From the NCBI GenBank assembly GCA_003008705.1, contig PDUO01000018.1:894630-958629 (forward strand): a DNA stretch of 64,000 nt. The letters run 5' to 3'. Each line of letters starts with the position of its first letter. Positions within the stretch are counted from its first letter, which is position 1. The notes under the pieces are model-generated. The model was not told where the DNA came from, searched no databases, and was given only the letters and a program-made list of their open reading frames with translations. The DNA is from Pezicula radicicola. Lineage: Eukaryota > Ascomycota > Leotiomycetes > Helotiales > Dermateaceae. Below are positions 24,320 to 37,178 of the stretch, piece by piece. Position numbers and translations under genes: made by a program.

Positions 24320-24787
24320 ATTGTAATTTCCTTGATCTGAATAGATTTGCTATGCTTATGACGAGAATTGCAGCTTTTTCCATGCATATTTATTGCACTG
24401 TCCCGGTAGAGTGACTTCTGGATATATTAAGCGAATCTTGTCCCTCCCCCTTTTTTGTAGCGAGCATACCTAAGCGAGAATACGAAGAATGGGAACGACA
24501 GTTACAAACGAAAGTGAGAGACCATTGAAAAAGTATAATTTGATACAATTATAAGGCTTTACCATCTTCTCTGCTAAGGAAGCAATCTTGATCGAGGCAT
24601 AGAAAGCAATCGAGCATGTACATATTCGGGGTTGATTAGGGGGGGGGAAAGAAGCATTATTTGAGACGTTAGGAAAAGGGTTTAGGAGGACTCTGTGGCC
24701 CAACCTATGTTAAGCCATAACTAAAACATGTTACATTTCATTATATATCGTAAACTCAAAGGCTACCTACACCCAAAAAAAAGCCAT
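24320..24787. other. Convergent intergenic region
   Basis: 3' flanks of the FAS1 gene and the monooxygenase gene. A run of nine G lies near 24640. No gene seen. Confidence 0.5.
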
Positions 24788-26428
24788 CTACGATTTCGTC
24801 TCAACCTTCTTCGCCCTATAAACCTCTCCAGTTCTTTCAATCTCATCCTCAGCACTCTTTCCCCGTCCCTCAGCTTCCAATTTCCTAACAAGAGGAAACA
24901 CCTCCCTCCCAAAATTCTCAATATCCTCCTCATAATGCAAGAAAGCAAGAAGTACAATATCAATACCTAAACTTTTCAACAACAAAATACGATCAGCAAC
25001 CTGCTCCTTAGTCCCAATTAGCTTCGTCTTAAACCCATCATTATACTGTACCAAATCCTCAAATTTACTATTAGCCCACATTCCCTTCTTTCCTTCCGTA
25101 CTAGCACCAGCTTGCTTAACTGCATCCCCGAAAGCTTCAACGGCCTCCTTATCAGCCTTTCCTTGAATCTCCTGCAATAATCTGATAGCTTCAGCTTCTG
25201 TCTCCTTAACGATTGCAAAACCATTGACTGCAAAATTAATCTTATCTTCGCGACCGAGTTTCGCAGCACGGGCTTTAACGTCGGCAATCTGTTCTTGGAA
25301 GCCTTCGAGTGTGTTACCGTTCATGAAATAGTAATCAGAAACATGAGCACCATTATCGCGTGCGTCGATTGAATTGCCACCTTGAAAGATAAGGGGATGT
25401 GGACGTCTGGGAAGATTGAGTGGTTTCGGAGAAAGAGGATAATCATGGAATTGATAAAAGTCACCTCTGAAAGTAAACTTTTCTTCAGTCCAAATTCCTC
25501 TCAGGCATTCGATAAACTCGCGGGAGCGTCTGTGTGAAATTTTATGTTAAGTAAACCGAAAAGAGATTGGATTATTTGGGGGAATATATACCGATAACGT
25601 TCAGCATGCTCTAACCACCATTGCCCAATGCTTGTGAATTCTGCTTTGAACCAGCCTGATACTACGTTCACTGAGATTCGTCCGCCGCTGTAGTGGTCAA
25701 TGCTGGCGATTTGTTTGGCTGCTATTGCGGGATTCCTAGATCGAGACTTCCGTATTAGCAACGCTTCTAGTAGAATGATTTAGGAGAATTAAGACACGAT
25801 TCAGGAGTAGCAAGGCGTGTCTAGGGATATGAAAATGTGGAGCAGTGTTACAGCACTTAAGATAACAAGAGGACAAAAATGAACCGGATTTACGAACCAT
25901 GGCCCTGGTAGGAGGGCTGCGATAACGTTGAGCTTTTTTGTATTGTGGAGGAGAGCTTGGGAGAATGAAACGGATTCATGTTGGTTTTCCTAGAATATTG
26001 TTAGGGACATATATTAAAACGAGCTTGAGTTTGAACTTGGCTTACTGCTCCGTAACCAGCCATGAAACGGATTTGGGAGAGAGCGAACTCGAAACCGACG
26101 TTTTCGGCTGTCTGTGCATATCTCACATTGGACTCGTAGTCCCATCTAGAAAAAGGTAAGTAAAGAGAGAAGATAGAGGCTAATCATTAAGACGTACTTT
26201 GTTCTTTGAGGAATTTTGGAGATAACTAGACCTCCAGAGACATTAGGTACCCAGTATCTATTTTTATTAGTTAATAAGAACATGTATTGACAGATGCAGT
26301 TTGGCCTACGCGAACTTCACACGCCCCGGAGAATCGTTGATACTCTCATCTGCTATAAAGTGGTTGCCATTGGTTCCAGAATCTCTCAAAGGAACTTGAC
26401 TACCATTAGCAGTTTCTGTTGTAGCCAT
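24788..26428 (-). CDS. SfnG-like FMNH2-dependent dimethylsulfone monooxygenase
   Basis: Six exons (26310-26428, 26198-26257, 26046-26145, 25898-25989, 25592-25735, 24788-25529) join in phase to 418 aa. Introns are 52-62 bp except one of 162 bp (25736-25897). The product is a bacterial-luciferase-fold flavin monooxygenase. Near-diagnostic SfnG segments are VKFAYWVPNVSGGLVISKI, ALSQIRFMAGYGAENQHESV, LLPGPWNPAIAAKQIASIDH, GGRISVNVVSGWFKAEFTSI and HPLIFQGGNSIDARD. In bacteria SfnG uses FMNH2 and O2 to convert dimethylsulfone to methanesulfinate and formaldehyde for sulfur supply, and needs a separate FMN reductase. The C-terminal third is charged and helical. A DszC/SfnB-like gene lies 6 kb away. 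The protein is likely cytosolic. Substrate is inferred from family only. Confidence 0.9.
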
Positions 26429-27256
26429 TTTGTCCTGGAATAATCTCTAGAAGTTGGATCTAGAAAGCAGAAAGGGGAATTTGAAACACTTTGAATAACT
26501 TAAGTAAAACTTGATCGAACGTCTCACTTAAGTCTTTCGAATTAAGTTTGGGTGTCGAGGCACGAGCTACTTAGCATTGCCAAGCCTCGTACATCATCTG
26601 AACGGAGCTTCGATGATGGAGTTCGCATCAGAAGAGCTAAGAAAGAGTGATAAGACTGGGCTACGCCATTGAGGGGTATCTGCTACCCCATCCCATGCAA
26701 GATTAAGGATATTTGCTCTCTAGAAATTTGGGGAAGGTCAAGATATGGTGATATGGTGCAATTCTGGGTTTCGATGAGCGAAGAACTGCCTGCATATGCC
26801 GACCTTGGCGCAAAAATGGGAGAATGCCGTGCTGGTTGGAAGAGTCTAGAGCATACAAAGTTTGTCAAGTTATTTCTTTTTTTTTTTTTTTTTGCCTGGA
26901 AGTTGCGTATGTAGGTAGGGTACCAAGTCAAAATCTGAAGGCCGTTTGGGTTGCAAGATCTTCGTCGATGAAGAACAAGACGACGTGGACGTGGTGGAGG
27001 GGTGGGACCACTTCGTTGCTTAGCGATCTATATTTGGTCTAGTCCTTTCTACCTACCGACTAAGACTACACGACAACATCTCGTGTCTCGGTTTTCATCG
27101 TTCTCTACACCAATAATGCCAATAGTATCAAACGTCATACGGCGTGCATGTACAGCGCTCTCTATTCATATTAGCATATTCTTACCTCTCGTCTAACCAA
27201 TCTCAATATTCTATCTGATACTCCACAACGCCAACAATCCACATCCCACCTAGGTC
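26429..27256. other. Intergenic region with a T17 tract
   Basis: Upstream region of the SfnG-like gene and 3' flank of the MDR gene. A run of 17 T lies at 26877-26893. Short frames only. Confidence 0.5.
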
Positions 27257-28745
27257 TCACGACCGTAAAGGCAATACAATCCTTGGACCATTTACACTTC
27301 CATCCCTCAGCCTGTCTAATGCTGCATTTACACCGTCTAGTCCACCCTCAGCAACCTCAATCTCAGGTGGAAGAAGGAGCCTCAGATCCAACAACTTCTC
27401 TAACCAAATCATGAGTCCTTCACCAACACCAGGTGCCTCATGGAATACCTTGATAGGAACGGCATGATAGACCACCCCCGATATAGCTTCCTTGGGTAAA
27501 GCTACGAGACCAACGACATGTGCTCTACTTTTCCCACCTTCCCCCTTAACTTGCATAGCTTGAGCAAGAAGAGTTGCACTCTCTCTGCCTCTCGTATCGA
27601 ATCCGAACCGCAGTCTCCCCTTCGTGACTCCTTTTATGATAGAAATAGCACGTGGGGGATCATGTCTATCTACTAATAAATCTGCGCCATATTTCAGCAT
27701 TCTTTCACCGCTCCGTGCCACATCTAAAATCGCGATTACTTTTAATCCTGCGAGCTTCGCCAGTCGAACAGCACAGCAACCAGAGGCTGACGATGCTGCT
27801 GAAAGTAAGTTTGAATCAATGGAGCTGTTTAACAGGGTATTTCTTACCTCCCCAGATTGCAATCCAATCCCCTGGTTTGGCTCTCTCGTCAGTTGCAATC
27901 CCATCAAAACATTCCGCCCTTACATCCTCGGGCAAGGCCTCCCGAGGTTGTGATCGAATGATTTGAAAGAGATCAGGACCTTTATTACCACCATGCGAGA
28001 ATTTTATGCCCATACACACCCCCAAGGCAAGCGCTGCAGCGACAAATGCCACACCCAAAGGTGATGCGTGAGTTGATGGGAGATGGTATGGCACCCGGCA
28101 AGCGTTGAAGTCTGATACTACGGCGTATTCTTGGAAAGCTGCTTTTCTCGAGTCTCGATAGTCTGTTGATACGCCCATTATCTATGCTGTCAGCACTATG
28201 AATCATGTGATTCCAGACGGACAGAAGGGCTCACAACATCTCCCTTTCTGAATCTTGAGCGCAATGCTGGTGCTTTGACGATTCTTCCTGCGAGGTCTCT
28301 TCCACTGATGCACGGTAATGCTGGAAGTCCAAAGCCAAAATCTCTGTTGAAAATGTGTAAGTTTCATCATCAATGCCCTGGGATACAGATCTTACGGTGC
28401 CTTCCAGTCAATGGGATTTAACCCCACTACTTGCACCTTTACTAACATCTCTCGGTCATCCTTAATCTCAGGAACCTTATGTCCAGTGATCAGAGTATAA
28501 CGTTCCTTTGGAGCATGCAGCAAAAGAACTTGCTGGTGTGTTGCATTGAGCTCGACTGTGTCTTCGTCGATTGCCTCAACCAAGGTATCGGTAGTGCTAA
28601 AACGCTTTGGATTAATGGTCTCTTGCCGTACATTACCCCATTCTCTTTCGTTCTGAATAGCTTCGAGGTCTATTTCGGGTGGTGGCGTCTTCGGAGGAGT
28701 CAGAGTTGCTGTGAAATACCGAAACCCAAATTCAGTCTTGTGCAT
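27257..28745 (-). CDS. Zinc-type alcohol dehydrogenase-like (MDR) oxidoreductase
   Basis: Exons 28396-28745, 28235-28343, 27848-28181 and 27257-27798 give 444 aa, with introns of 49-53 bp all in phase. This is a medium-chain dehydrogenase/reductase. The GroES-like half carries EMLVKVQVVGLNPIDWK, PCISGRDLAGRIVK, GDVIMGVSTDYRDSRKAAFQ and the hinge GDWIAIWGG. The Rossmann half begins ASSASGCCAVRLAKLAGLKV. The catalytic and structural zinc cysteines of true alcohol dehydrogenases are absent, so it belongs with the zinc-less enoyl-reductase/quinone-reductase-like fungal group, which uses NADPH. The first 60 residues before the GroES part are longer than usual. Divergent from the GPR1-type transporter across 28746-29693. 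Confidence 0.87.
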
Positions 28746-29693
28746 CTTGCCCGGAGCTCTGGAGAGTACGACAAGAGTTCATTAACGCGCAATAACCAAA
28801 CTAAGATGACTGGCAAGGCGTCTACCCTGAGAATATACGTCTGGGGGTAGAATTTTCTAGGGACAAAGAGGTTAACAACGTAGCCTTGCGTATGGCGACA
28901 AGAACGCAACTTCCATTTCCCCGCAGCTCAAGAGTTTTATGCCACCTCGTCACCCCTCACGTCTAATTTCTGTCATTCAGATAACAGACAAGACAAAAGT
29001 AGTGGATAATTCTGGGCAAAGCCCCTCCCGACGTCAATGTGGGTATCATTCAGGCCAGCTTAGATCGGACGATCTCAGCCATATTACAATCATTGGTCAA
29101 TTTGTCATTTCTTTCATGTGCCTCGTGGGGGAGTGTGGGATCTGATTTGAGCCAAACACTACTGTATGCTGACAAGTCGATTATTGCGTGCTACGAGCTA
29201 AAACAACGACTTCAAACCCTAGTTAGTGCCCGCTAGTGTTACTACACTTACAGTAAGCGACCCGCACGCATACTCCACACCCCCGGGACTTGGAAGGCTC
29301 GGAATACCAATGCTGCGAAAGTACCAGAAAGTGCCGAGCACTGGGCCAGGGACAATGACTGGGGTAATATGTTGGATAGACGTTTTTGCCATCGTTTGGC
29401 TGGATACAGAGATGATAAAGTCCTTGCGAAGGGAAGTTACACTGACCCGGCGCGATGTCGACTTATTGCGATTTAACACACCTTTTGTTGTAATATATCA
29501 CCCCTCCTGGGCTTGGTACCGGAATATCGAGGTCTTCGCATCTCTTCAAAGTTCTAAGTTCCAACTCCCAAACACTTAACTATTCACTTGTCGCTTATTT
29601 ACCAGGAACTACACCAAACGACTTATTGTAGATTAAAGCACCCCAGAACATTTTACAATCCAGCATATACCAAAAATAAAACGCAACACTACT
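28746..29693. other. Divergent promoter region between MDR gene and acetate-transporter-like gene
   Basis: About 950 bp shared upstream region of two genes reading outward. No coding segment was recognised and no specific operator could be assigned. Confidence 0.5.
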
Positions 29694-30634
29694 ATGTCCT
29701 CAGGTGATAGCATCAAACGGAACATTGTCAGACGCAGCAGTCTCGAGGAAGCTAGCAAGCAAGCAGACGAAACAGACCGAGAAATATACCCCAACCCATC
29801 TCACCAAACAACACTCGCAAATGGACTCTCCGGTTTTGGTCGTTCAGAGGTACATTTCGTACCTAGTACAGTGAAAAGTACACTTGGAAGTCCTGTAAGT
29901 TGCCTTTGCCTTAACTTCCAATACGAGACTCGAATAAGAACTAATTATTAGTGCTAGACGGCATTAGCGATCGGAGCTTTCTCAACAACATTAACAACCC
30001 TTTCATTATCATTAATGGAATGGCGAGGCGTAACAACCAGCAACGTCTTCATCGGTAATTTCTTCTTCGTAGCAGGAATCGGCATGGTAATCTCCGCACA
30101 ATGGGAACTGGTACTCGGGAATTCCTTTGGTTATACCGCTTTGAGTGCATTCGGATTCTTCTATGGTGGTTTCGGCGCTATAATCACACCTCTTTTTGGG
30201 GTTACTGATGCGTATGGAACTGATACTGCGGAATATAATAATGCGTTAGGATTTTTTGTTTTGATGTGGAGTGTGCTGAACTTGTTTTTCCTCTTGGGAA
30301 GTTTACCTATGTATGTCTTCTTATTCATTCCATCTCTCTTGAGCTCTCATTGACAAAATTAAATAGAAACTTGGTTTATATAGGGATTTTTGGATTTGTT
30401 GAATTATGTTTTATCCTGGTTGCTGCGAGCTACTTTGCAGCTGCAGATGGAGCTACGGCTGCTGCTGAGGCGTTGAAAAAAAGTGGTGGTGTATTTGCTT
30501 TTTTGGCGGGCTTGCTTGGTTATTATACTGTGGGTCATTTGATGTGTCAGACTACGTTTAATTGGCATTTTCCGATGGGAGATACTAGCCGGTATTTTGT
30601 TAGGAGTGCTGAGAGAGTTGAGAAGGAGAAGTAA
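29694..30634 (+). CDS. GPR1/FUN34/YaaH family transporter (acetate/ammonium)
   Basis: Exons 29694-29894, 29958-30310 and 30367-30634 give 273 aa. A 60-residue hydrophilic N-terminus is followed by six membrane helices. Conserved segments include PTALAIGAFSTTLTTLSLSL, NFFFVAGIGMVISAQWELVL, NSFGYTALSAFGFFYGGFGA, YNNALGFFVLMWSVLNLFFL and NLVYIGIFGFVELCFILVAA. This is the family of yeast Ato1-3 and Aspergillus AcpA, plasma-membrane proteins handling acetate uptake and ammonium export. Its N-terminal motif NPxG is not obvious here. No lesion is seen. Confidence 0.9.
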
Positions 30635-32320
30635 ACGTTGGAGGTTGAAAATTGGAGTGAGGGAAGGCGTTAAGGAAGGCGTTAGGTCTTTGAATACCTT
30701 CATATTTTGTACTGTAGTGTCTTTGGGTTAACGAGAGTGATGGAAAAGAAAATGTATCTAATAGCAAGAAAACGAGATATTCCCTGATTAGCCGAGCAAT
30801 TCCTAACACAGCCGCCGCTTCTTAAAGCCTCTAGCAGTCACTACATCGTGAAAGGATAGTCTCGCATTCCACGCCTTGCAGAACTGTAGAACAAGCACAG
30901 AAAAGTCTAGCGTATGTCACAATATTCTAGATCATATACTAGGTACTTTAATCTGATTCTCAACAGACTCGGATTGTGACATCTCTTTTTGCCAAGTCAA
31001 CTTTGGACCCAGAGATCGCAATATGAAATTAAATATTTCCGCAGCTCGCTTTGCGCTACATTAACTTCCAGCTCGTGGATCCCAAGGCTTTAAAAATAAA
31101 GTTTAAGTGGCAAGATAGATGCGTTGCCAATTTCAAGAACCATACAAAGATGTTATCTTGCAGAAATACGAGCTTGTCGAGTTGGTTCTTTTGAGGTCCA
31201 CTTATCCGATCGTAGTTGTGAGACCCCATTTAGTTGGGCTAATACATCCTCTACTAAAAATTCACTTCCTAATCTTAATATATACCGCTAAATTTATTGT
31301 AAAAGCTCCTTGATAGATGACAAGTTATCCACTATTGCTGAATTTATATCGAGCCTAGAATTGTTGCCTTCGTGATTTTTGCCAGAATCCCGCGGTAAGA
31401 TCTGTTGTTCGGTTTGCTTTCTTTTTGGCCCCTTGGCTTCTTGCTAAGTTCATTTTGTAAGATCTACAATTTTATGACTTTTTGTTGCACAGAAATCAGT
31501 ACTGGGAATTTCCCGATGCATATATCAAAGGTAGTGAGTGTCCGGTGGTTTTCAAGGGTACGCAGATCATAGGGACGGGACATACAGTAGAGGGGAACCT
31601 TGTTACGCTGCAATGCGAGTCCAGAACCATCATTTAGACTTCTCCCGGGAATTTAGAATATTGGGGGGAAAGGTGAGGTGATGGTTGGATAGAATGATGC
31701 CATATCCTTAGCCTTGTATTCCTCGCTAAGTGTTGCACATAGCCTCGCTTATTCATTAGCCCCCTTTTATCCTCCAATGGTGCCTGCCAGCCACAAAAAA
31801 GCCACCTGAACTCATATATGGTTGGCTTGCTAACTTGTGTAGGGTCTGTTTCTTTGTACGAACTGCAGCAGCTGTTCTTCTTTTTTGTTGAGGACATGCA
31901 TGGTCCTAATCACTGGTGGATCCCGGCATTTCTTATCTGCGGTATTGGGAACTCTTAGCTCCAAAAGCCTAAAAAGACGTGCTTGAAGACTAAAAGAGCT
32001 GTATCCTTGAATTTTGAAATACGTCACGTAAAACAAGTTCCATGTAGCGCAGCCCAGTGGCAGCTCAATTGCAGTCCATGGTAGCACGCAATATGCATCC
32101 AACCCGCATACATACAAGTGATTACAGTTCTTGGGAACCCCGATGCTTCATGTCCCGCCAGAATAGAAATGGTAAGATGTCGTGACATAGTTGCACCATC
32201 TAATCAACTCCTCTGATCCCTAGAAACGAATTTGAGTAATATATTTCCATCATTCTAAGTATCTTCCATCTGCACTTCATCGCGCCTTTCAACTCTGTCT
32301 TTTATATCAATCAATAAATC
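30635..32320. other. 1.7 kb without a recognised gene
   Basis: Short open frames only, AT-rich in parts (31250-31500). The last few hundred bases are presumably the promoter of the DszC/SfnB-like gene. Confidence 0.5.
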
Positions 32321-33822
32321 ATGCCTCCCGCAGCAACCACAGAGCCAATAACCCAGGCACCACTCACAGCAGCAACAACAGCAAAACCGAACCCCGCCTC
32401 GGACCACACTATCTACGATATCCACCACCAAAAGTTCACCAGCGACGGTCTTCCCACCAGCAGCGAAGCATGGCTCGAGCGAGCTCGTCGCGTCTCCGAA
32501 ATCCTCTCTCAAGATGCAGCAGCACGGGATATCGAAAATAAATCACCTCAAGCAGAAGTTTCCCTTTTAAAAAGTTCAGGACTCTTGAAAGTCCTCGGTC
32601 CTAAGGAAATTGGCGGTGGTGGTCAATCTTGGGACGTGGGGTATAAGGTAATTAGGGAGGTGGCGAAGGGTGATGGGAGTATTGGAATGTTATTGGGATA
32701 TCATCTTTTGTGGTCTACTACTGCGAATGTGGTTGGTAGTGAGGAGCAGAAGGAGAGAATTCGGAAGCTGATTATTGAGAATAATTATTTCGTTGGAGGT
32801 TTGTGGTCCTGTCTATGTTTTGTATTGAAGTATGGTTTTAATTCTGTGAAATCAGGAGCTGTCAATCCACGAGATAATGATCTCAATATTACTGATCACG
32901 GAGATCATCTTATTTTCAATGGGTCCAAGAATTTCAACACCGGAGGCGTTATCTCTGACTTGACAGTTCTCGAAGGTGTTTTGGAAGGAACAGAGAACCA
33001 CATCTTCGCATTCGTATCTACCCAGCAACCAGGTATCGAATTCGCGGTAAGCTCCCGCACTCCAATTTCCCAGATCTTCAACTGACACTTACAAGCACAA
33101 CTGGAACAACGTCGGCCTTCGCCTCACCGAATCCGGCAGCGTAAAAATCAACAACGTCAAAGTTCCCTGGACCGACGCCCTAGGCTGGTCCCAAGAGACC
33201 AAAACCCCCGACCCAAATATTCTACAAATTCCCTTCGCAACACTTCTCCTCCCCACAATCCAACTGGTCTTCTCAAATTTCTACCTCGGTATCGCCTTAG
33301 GCTCCTTAGACTTCGCAAGAAAATACACAGCTACATCGACCAGAGCATGGCCATACGGAGGAGATAACAAATCCTCAGCAACAGAAGAATTCTACATCTT
33401 AGAACGATACGGGAATTTCTTTGCGCATTTGCGCGCTGCTGAGGCTCTTGCTAATCAAGCTGGATCTGAGATTTCGAAATTGTATGAGAAGTATGGTGAG
33501 AAGAGGGATGTTAGTGTACGGACAAGAGGAGAGGTTGCGGAATGGGTTGCTAGTGCTAAGATTGTTACAACGGATACTGGGTTGAGGGTTACGGCTGGGG
33601 TTTTTGAGGTTACGGGTTCTAGAGCTACTGGACGGAAGGTTGGTTTGGATCGCTTTTGGAGGGATATCAGGACTCATACTTTGCATGATCCTGTTGCTTA
33701 TAAGAATAGGGAGGTTGGGGAGTTTGTGTTGCTTGACAAGGTGAGTTATATTTTTCCTTTAACTTTTACGGGAGCGAGGGCTGATGTTTGAATAGGTCCC
33801 AGAGCCAACTTGGTATACTTAG
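32321..33822 (+). CDS. DszC/SfnB-like flavin-dependent monooxygenase (acyl-CoA dehydrogenase fold)
   Basis: Exons 32321-32798, 32856-33046, 33096-33740 and 33796-33822 give 446 aa, with introns of 49-57 bp. The N-terminal domain reads RVSEILSQDAAARDIENKSP, SGLLKVLGPKEIGGGGQSWD and AKGDGSIGMLLGYHLLWST. The middle beta domain includes NDLNITDHGDHLIFNGSKNF and NWNNVGLRLTESGSVKINNV. The C-terminal helical domain has RFWRDIRTHTLHDPVAYKNR, and the last small exon encodes VPEPTWYT, the usual end of this family. Relatives include DszC (dibenzothiophene monooxygenase) and SfnB (sulfone-sulfur acquisition), which use reduced flavin from a partner reductase. Together with the SfnG-like gene this points to organosulfur use. 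Substrate unproven. Confidence 0.87.
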
Positions 33823-35633
33823 GGTTAACCCTAGACTGCCGAGAGCTATATGAATTGCTTCTCTTGATTTACTTTTACTTTGTTAAATATCTGCTTCGAA
33901 ACTTTAAGATTTTGACGTACGCTGAGAATTCCCATTCTTCTCTACAACCTTGGTTACGCTTGATAATAGAAATGGAATGAAGACAGGTTATTATGTCCTT
34001 GCCACACTTCTCTTGTATTCTGATTATATTCTATACTCCAAGAAGATTCCTTGGCGAAGTGCTTCTTTGTACTCTTTGACATCTCTTAATTATGCGCTAC
34101 AACATTTTCTTTCTCATACTAGACAAGCAACCATTACTGAATCTATATCTATTATACAAAGATTATTTGCATTCTCTTCGAAATCTTTTATAGTAGGTTC
34201 CTCATATACTTTTCTATTGTGTAAGCTAAAGGCATTGTGACAAATATCTCTGACTATAGCCTCAATTGGATCTCATACTACACTTAGGAGTGTGACACTT
34301 ATAGCTACATAAATTTTGCCAGTAATAATCCTTTGCAGTACTAGCAACTATCTACAAGAGTCTCTGCTAGGGTAATCAGCTTTATATTTATTAAAATAGT
34401 GATACATTATAGACGTGCATTCTCACTTAACTAATAATAATGTAGGTGTGCAAACATCAACAAATTTGATCCTAATGTTTATAAGCACTGTAAGTGAACT
34501 AAACTGTCTTTATGTAAGCCTCTGCAATAATAAGAATAGTAAGTTATAGATATTGGCAACAAACTATTAGCTGACATTTTATAAACTATAAAGTCGCTAA
34601 TATTTAGCACTTCTATCTCCTATGTGGTTTGGGTCCAGCTCAGGGGTGTAGTGGAACGTGTGTATCACGAACCGACTTTACTTGCTACCGACACGTGTAG
34701 TATACATAGAAGTACACGCGATTTGTATGGGATTTTTACTCTATGTGCCGGCCCGTAATCACGTGTTCTCAGTATATCCTCATTTCTGGTGGCATATTGA
34801 TTCCGGCCATTCTGGCCCAATATGGCACTATTTTTACGTTAATGAAATGGCACCTTAAATGCCTCATTTTGTATTGATTTAGGCCCATTCTGGGGGCTAA
34901 TCCTTTAATATATAAACCCGACTTGCCTCCCACCTAATGGGAGCAAGCAATCAAGCCTTAATTCATGGTTTTGACCTCATTCTGTAATTCCACTATTTCC
35001 TATATATTCAATGCGATCGAGGGTTCATACTATGTCTATGTACATTTCTATATCTATAGAACACAAATTGCCCTCTGTATTCTACCTAAAGTAATATAAA
35101 TTTTAAGGACATAAATCAAATCAATTTGCCTGTGCACACGCGTAAAGTAGCTGTACGTGGTAGTAGTTTAATGTTTAAAAAAAGCTTATATCACATCCAT
35201 GTAGAATGTGGATATATTCCACATGGGAGATAACCTTAACTTAGAAGATAGGACTAGGGTCTTTTAGAAGACCCATAATTTTACGGTATAAGGCTTTTGT
35301 AGTCAAGTGCTTGTTGCTTCAAAGGCAGTTGATCTGGAAAATTCCTGTCTATGCTGTTGGTGTAGTTTCGTTGATTTAGGTAACTAATTTGATTTGGATA
35401 GCCTACTCTATCTAAGTAACTCGCATAACTTGGCTACTTTTGCGCTGGCAGTTAGTGACAGTAAATCGTATTGAAACATCAACCACAACCTATTCACCCT
35501 CAAAAGAAACTCCTATAAATTTGAATTTTCCATCCTCGAACCTCCATCTAAAAACACAACCCAAGAAAACATTCCAAAACACAATCACCTACGCACAACA
35601 ATCTAAGACAGCGCACTTATACAAATACAAAAA
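33823..35633. other. AT-rich region without a recognised gene
   Basis: Clearly AT-rich between about 33.9 and 35.4 kb, with one open frame (33950-34240) of biased composition and no domain. It may be a decayed repeat, but no terminal repeats were recognised. Confidence 0.45.
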
Positions 35634-36364
35634 ATGCCTTCATTCACCGAGGACAACAAGCCAAAGGCTTCTGCCATGCCACTAGCCACCGAAGCAACCA
35701 TGCCCCTAAGATCACACTGGCAGGTACATACTGCAATACCCTCCCCCTATCTAACATATCAAACCAAACAACCCACTCAACCTATCGAACTAACTCATCA
35801 ACCGCTGCTAAAAAAATCCACAGGCTTACATCAGCTACAAGATAGTTTACGCCGCAGAAATCCCCGTTCTCCTCCAACGCTGCCGCAAGCTCGTCAAAGG
35901 CGTAGGTGGTTTAGTCCGAGAGAGCCCTTCCAATGACCACTCAGGCTACATTGTGTAAATACACCTCCCCTCCCCTCCCCCACTTCCTTCCCTCTTCCTT
36001 CGCTCTCCCCACCTTTTACTCTATCCTACCTATCCTCTAATTCTATCAACTAATATTCTACCCACAACAAAATAGTTTCACCCTTCCCCCGGGAACCAAA
36101 AACCCAATCCAAGCCAACAAAGTCCTATCCAAGAAAGTCAGCTGTCAATACATAAAAGTCGCTCCTTTGAAGTTACCTACTGAGGCGGATTATGAGTTTG
36201 GAGGGAAGTATAAGAAGGAGAGTGAGAAGGAACGGGCGCGTGATACGAGAGAGGAGGGACGTGGAAAGGGACGTGAAATGGGTAGTACGAAGCGAATAGA
36301 TAGGGGATATGGGGAGGGAGAGGGTGAGAACGAGAATGAGGACGCGGCTCATGGGTGTGTTTAG
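35634..36364 (+). CDS. Small hypothetical protein, Lys/Glu/Arg-rich C-terminus
   Basis: Exons 35634-35723, 35824-35954 and 36076-36364 give 169 aa, with introns of 100 and 121 bp that are very C-rich. Residues 31-110 look folded, with segments AYISYKIVYAAEIPVLLQRC and SGYIVFTLPPGTKNPIQANK. After about residue 120 the protein becomes a highly charged, probably disordered tail. No domain is recognised. Codon use in exons 1-2 looks like that of real genes here, and the phases match, but the model rests on splice consensus alone. A short leader rich in CAA/ACA precedes the ATG. Confidence 0.5.
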
Positions 36365-36439
36365 GGTGGGGTTGTGAGTGATTTGGAGTTTGAGGGAGAT
36401 TTGTGAAGGGTATTGATAGGGAATTTGGTTATGGAGTCT

Positions 36440-36665
36440 GGGGTGTTTTGGAGTTTAGGGTGTTGATTTTTAGATCAGCGGAAAACGAGTCGTTTGGCGC
36501 TTTTGACAGCACGAAGATAATTGGCAGTAGATAGTAATTGATATTATCTTACCTGCATTTGAATCGATACTGAGAGTTAATATGTGTCAACTGCGCTCAA
36601 AGAAGGCCAAGAGAAGAGTTATTAGCTGTAGGGAGTATACAGTTAAGCGTGGTTGATACAAAGGC
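36440..36665 (+). repeat. Imperfect direct repeat, copy 1
   Basis: Landmarks shared with copy 2 in the same order are TTTTTAGATCAGCG..AAA, GACAGCACG....AATTGGCA, GAAGAGTTATT and TTAAGCG.GGTTGAT. The match is interrupted by small differences and by a length change between landmarks. Confidence 0.6.
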
Positions 36666-36746
36666 TGGTGGGCCTTTATCGTTTAACTGAGCCTGGGATG
36701 AACTCTCGTAGAGTTTCGCTGGCGAGGAAATGAAATATGAAGTTTG

Positions 36747-37178
36747 GGATGGTTTGGAGGTTGAGGGTTTGATTTTTTAGATCAGCGAAAAGTGAAATCG
36801 CCTTTCGCATTTAACAGCACGTTGAGAATTGGCACTGAATACTAATTAATGCCAAAGTACCGCAAACAACATAACTACAGCGGGTTATATTGCACAAATC
36901 AATGCAGGAGTAAACGAATTGACTGGTTTCAGGCTAGATGGAGCTTCTGGCAGTAGCAGGCATAGGACTTGACAGCGCTGTATGAAAGGAATCATCGGAA
37001 GAATTTGGTGATCCTGGAACGTCGTCCATTTGGCTTGAAGGCGAAAGAGCGATGGGGGTCTGGTCTTATACAGTATATACTAGAAGCCAGCCATAAGCTC
37101 ACACTTGCGAATTGAGCCCAAAGGCACAAAGAAGAGTTATTCATTGTCGTGACTAAAAAGAATTAAGCGAGGTTGATG
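36747..37178 (+). repeat. Imperfect direct repeat, copy 2
   Basis: Second copy of the landmarks described for 36440-36665: TTTTTTAGATCAGCGAAAA, AACAGCACG...GAATTGGCA, then after a longer spacer GAAGAGTTATT and TTAAGCGAGGTTGAT. Diverged, non-coding. Confidence 0.6.
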
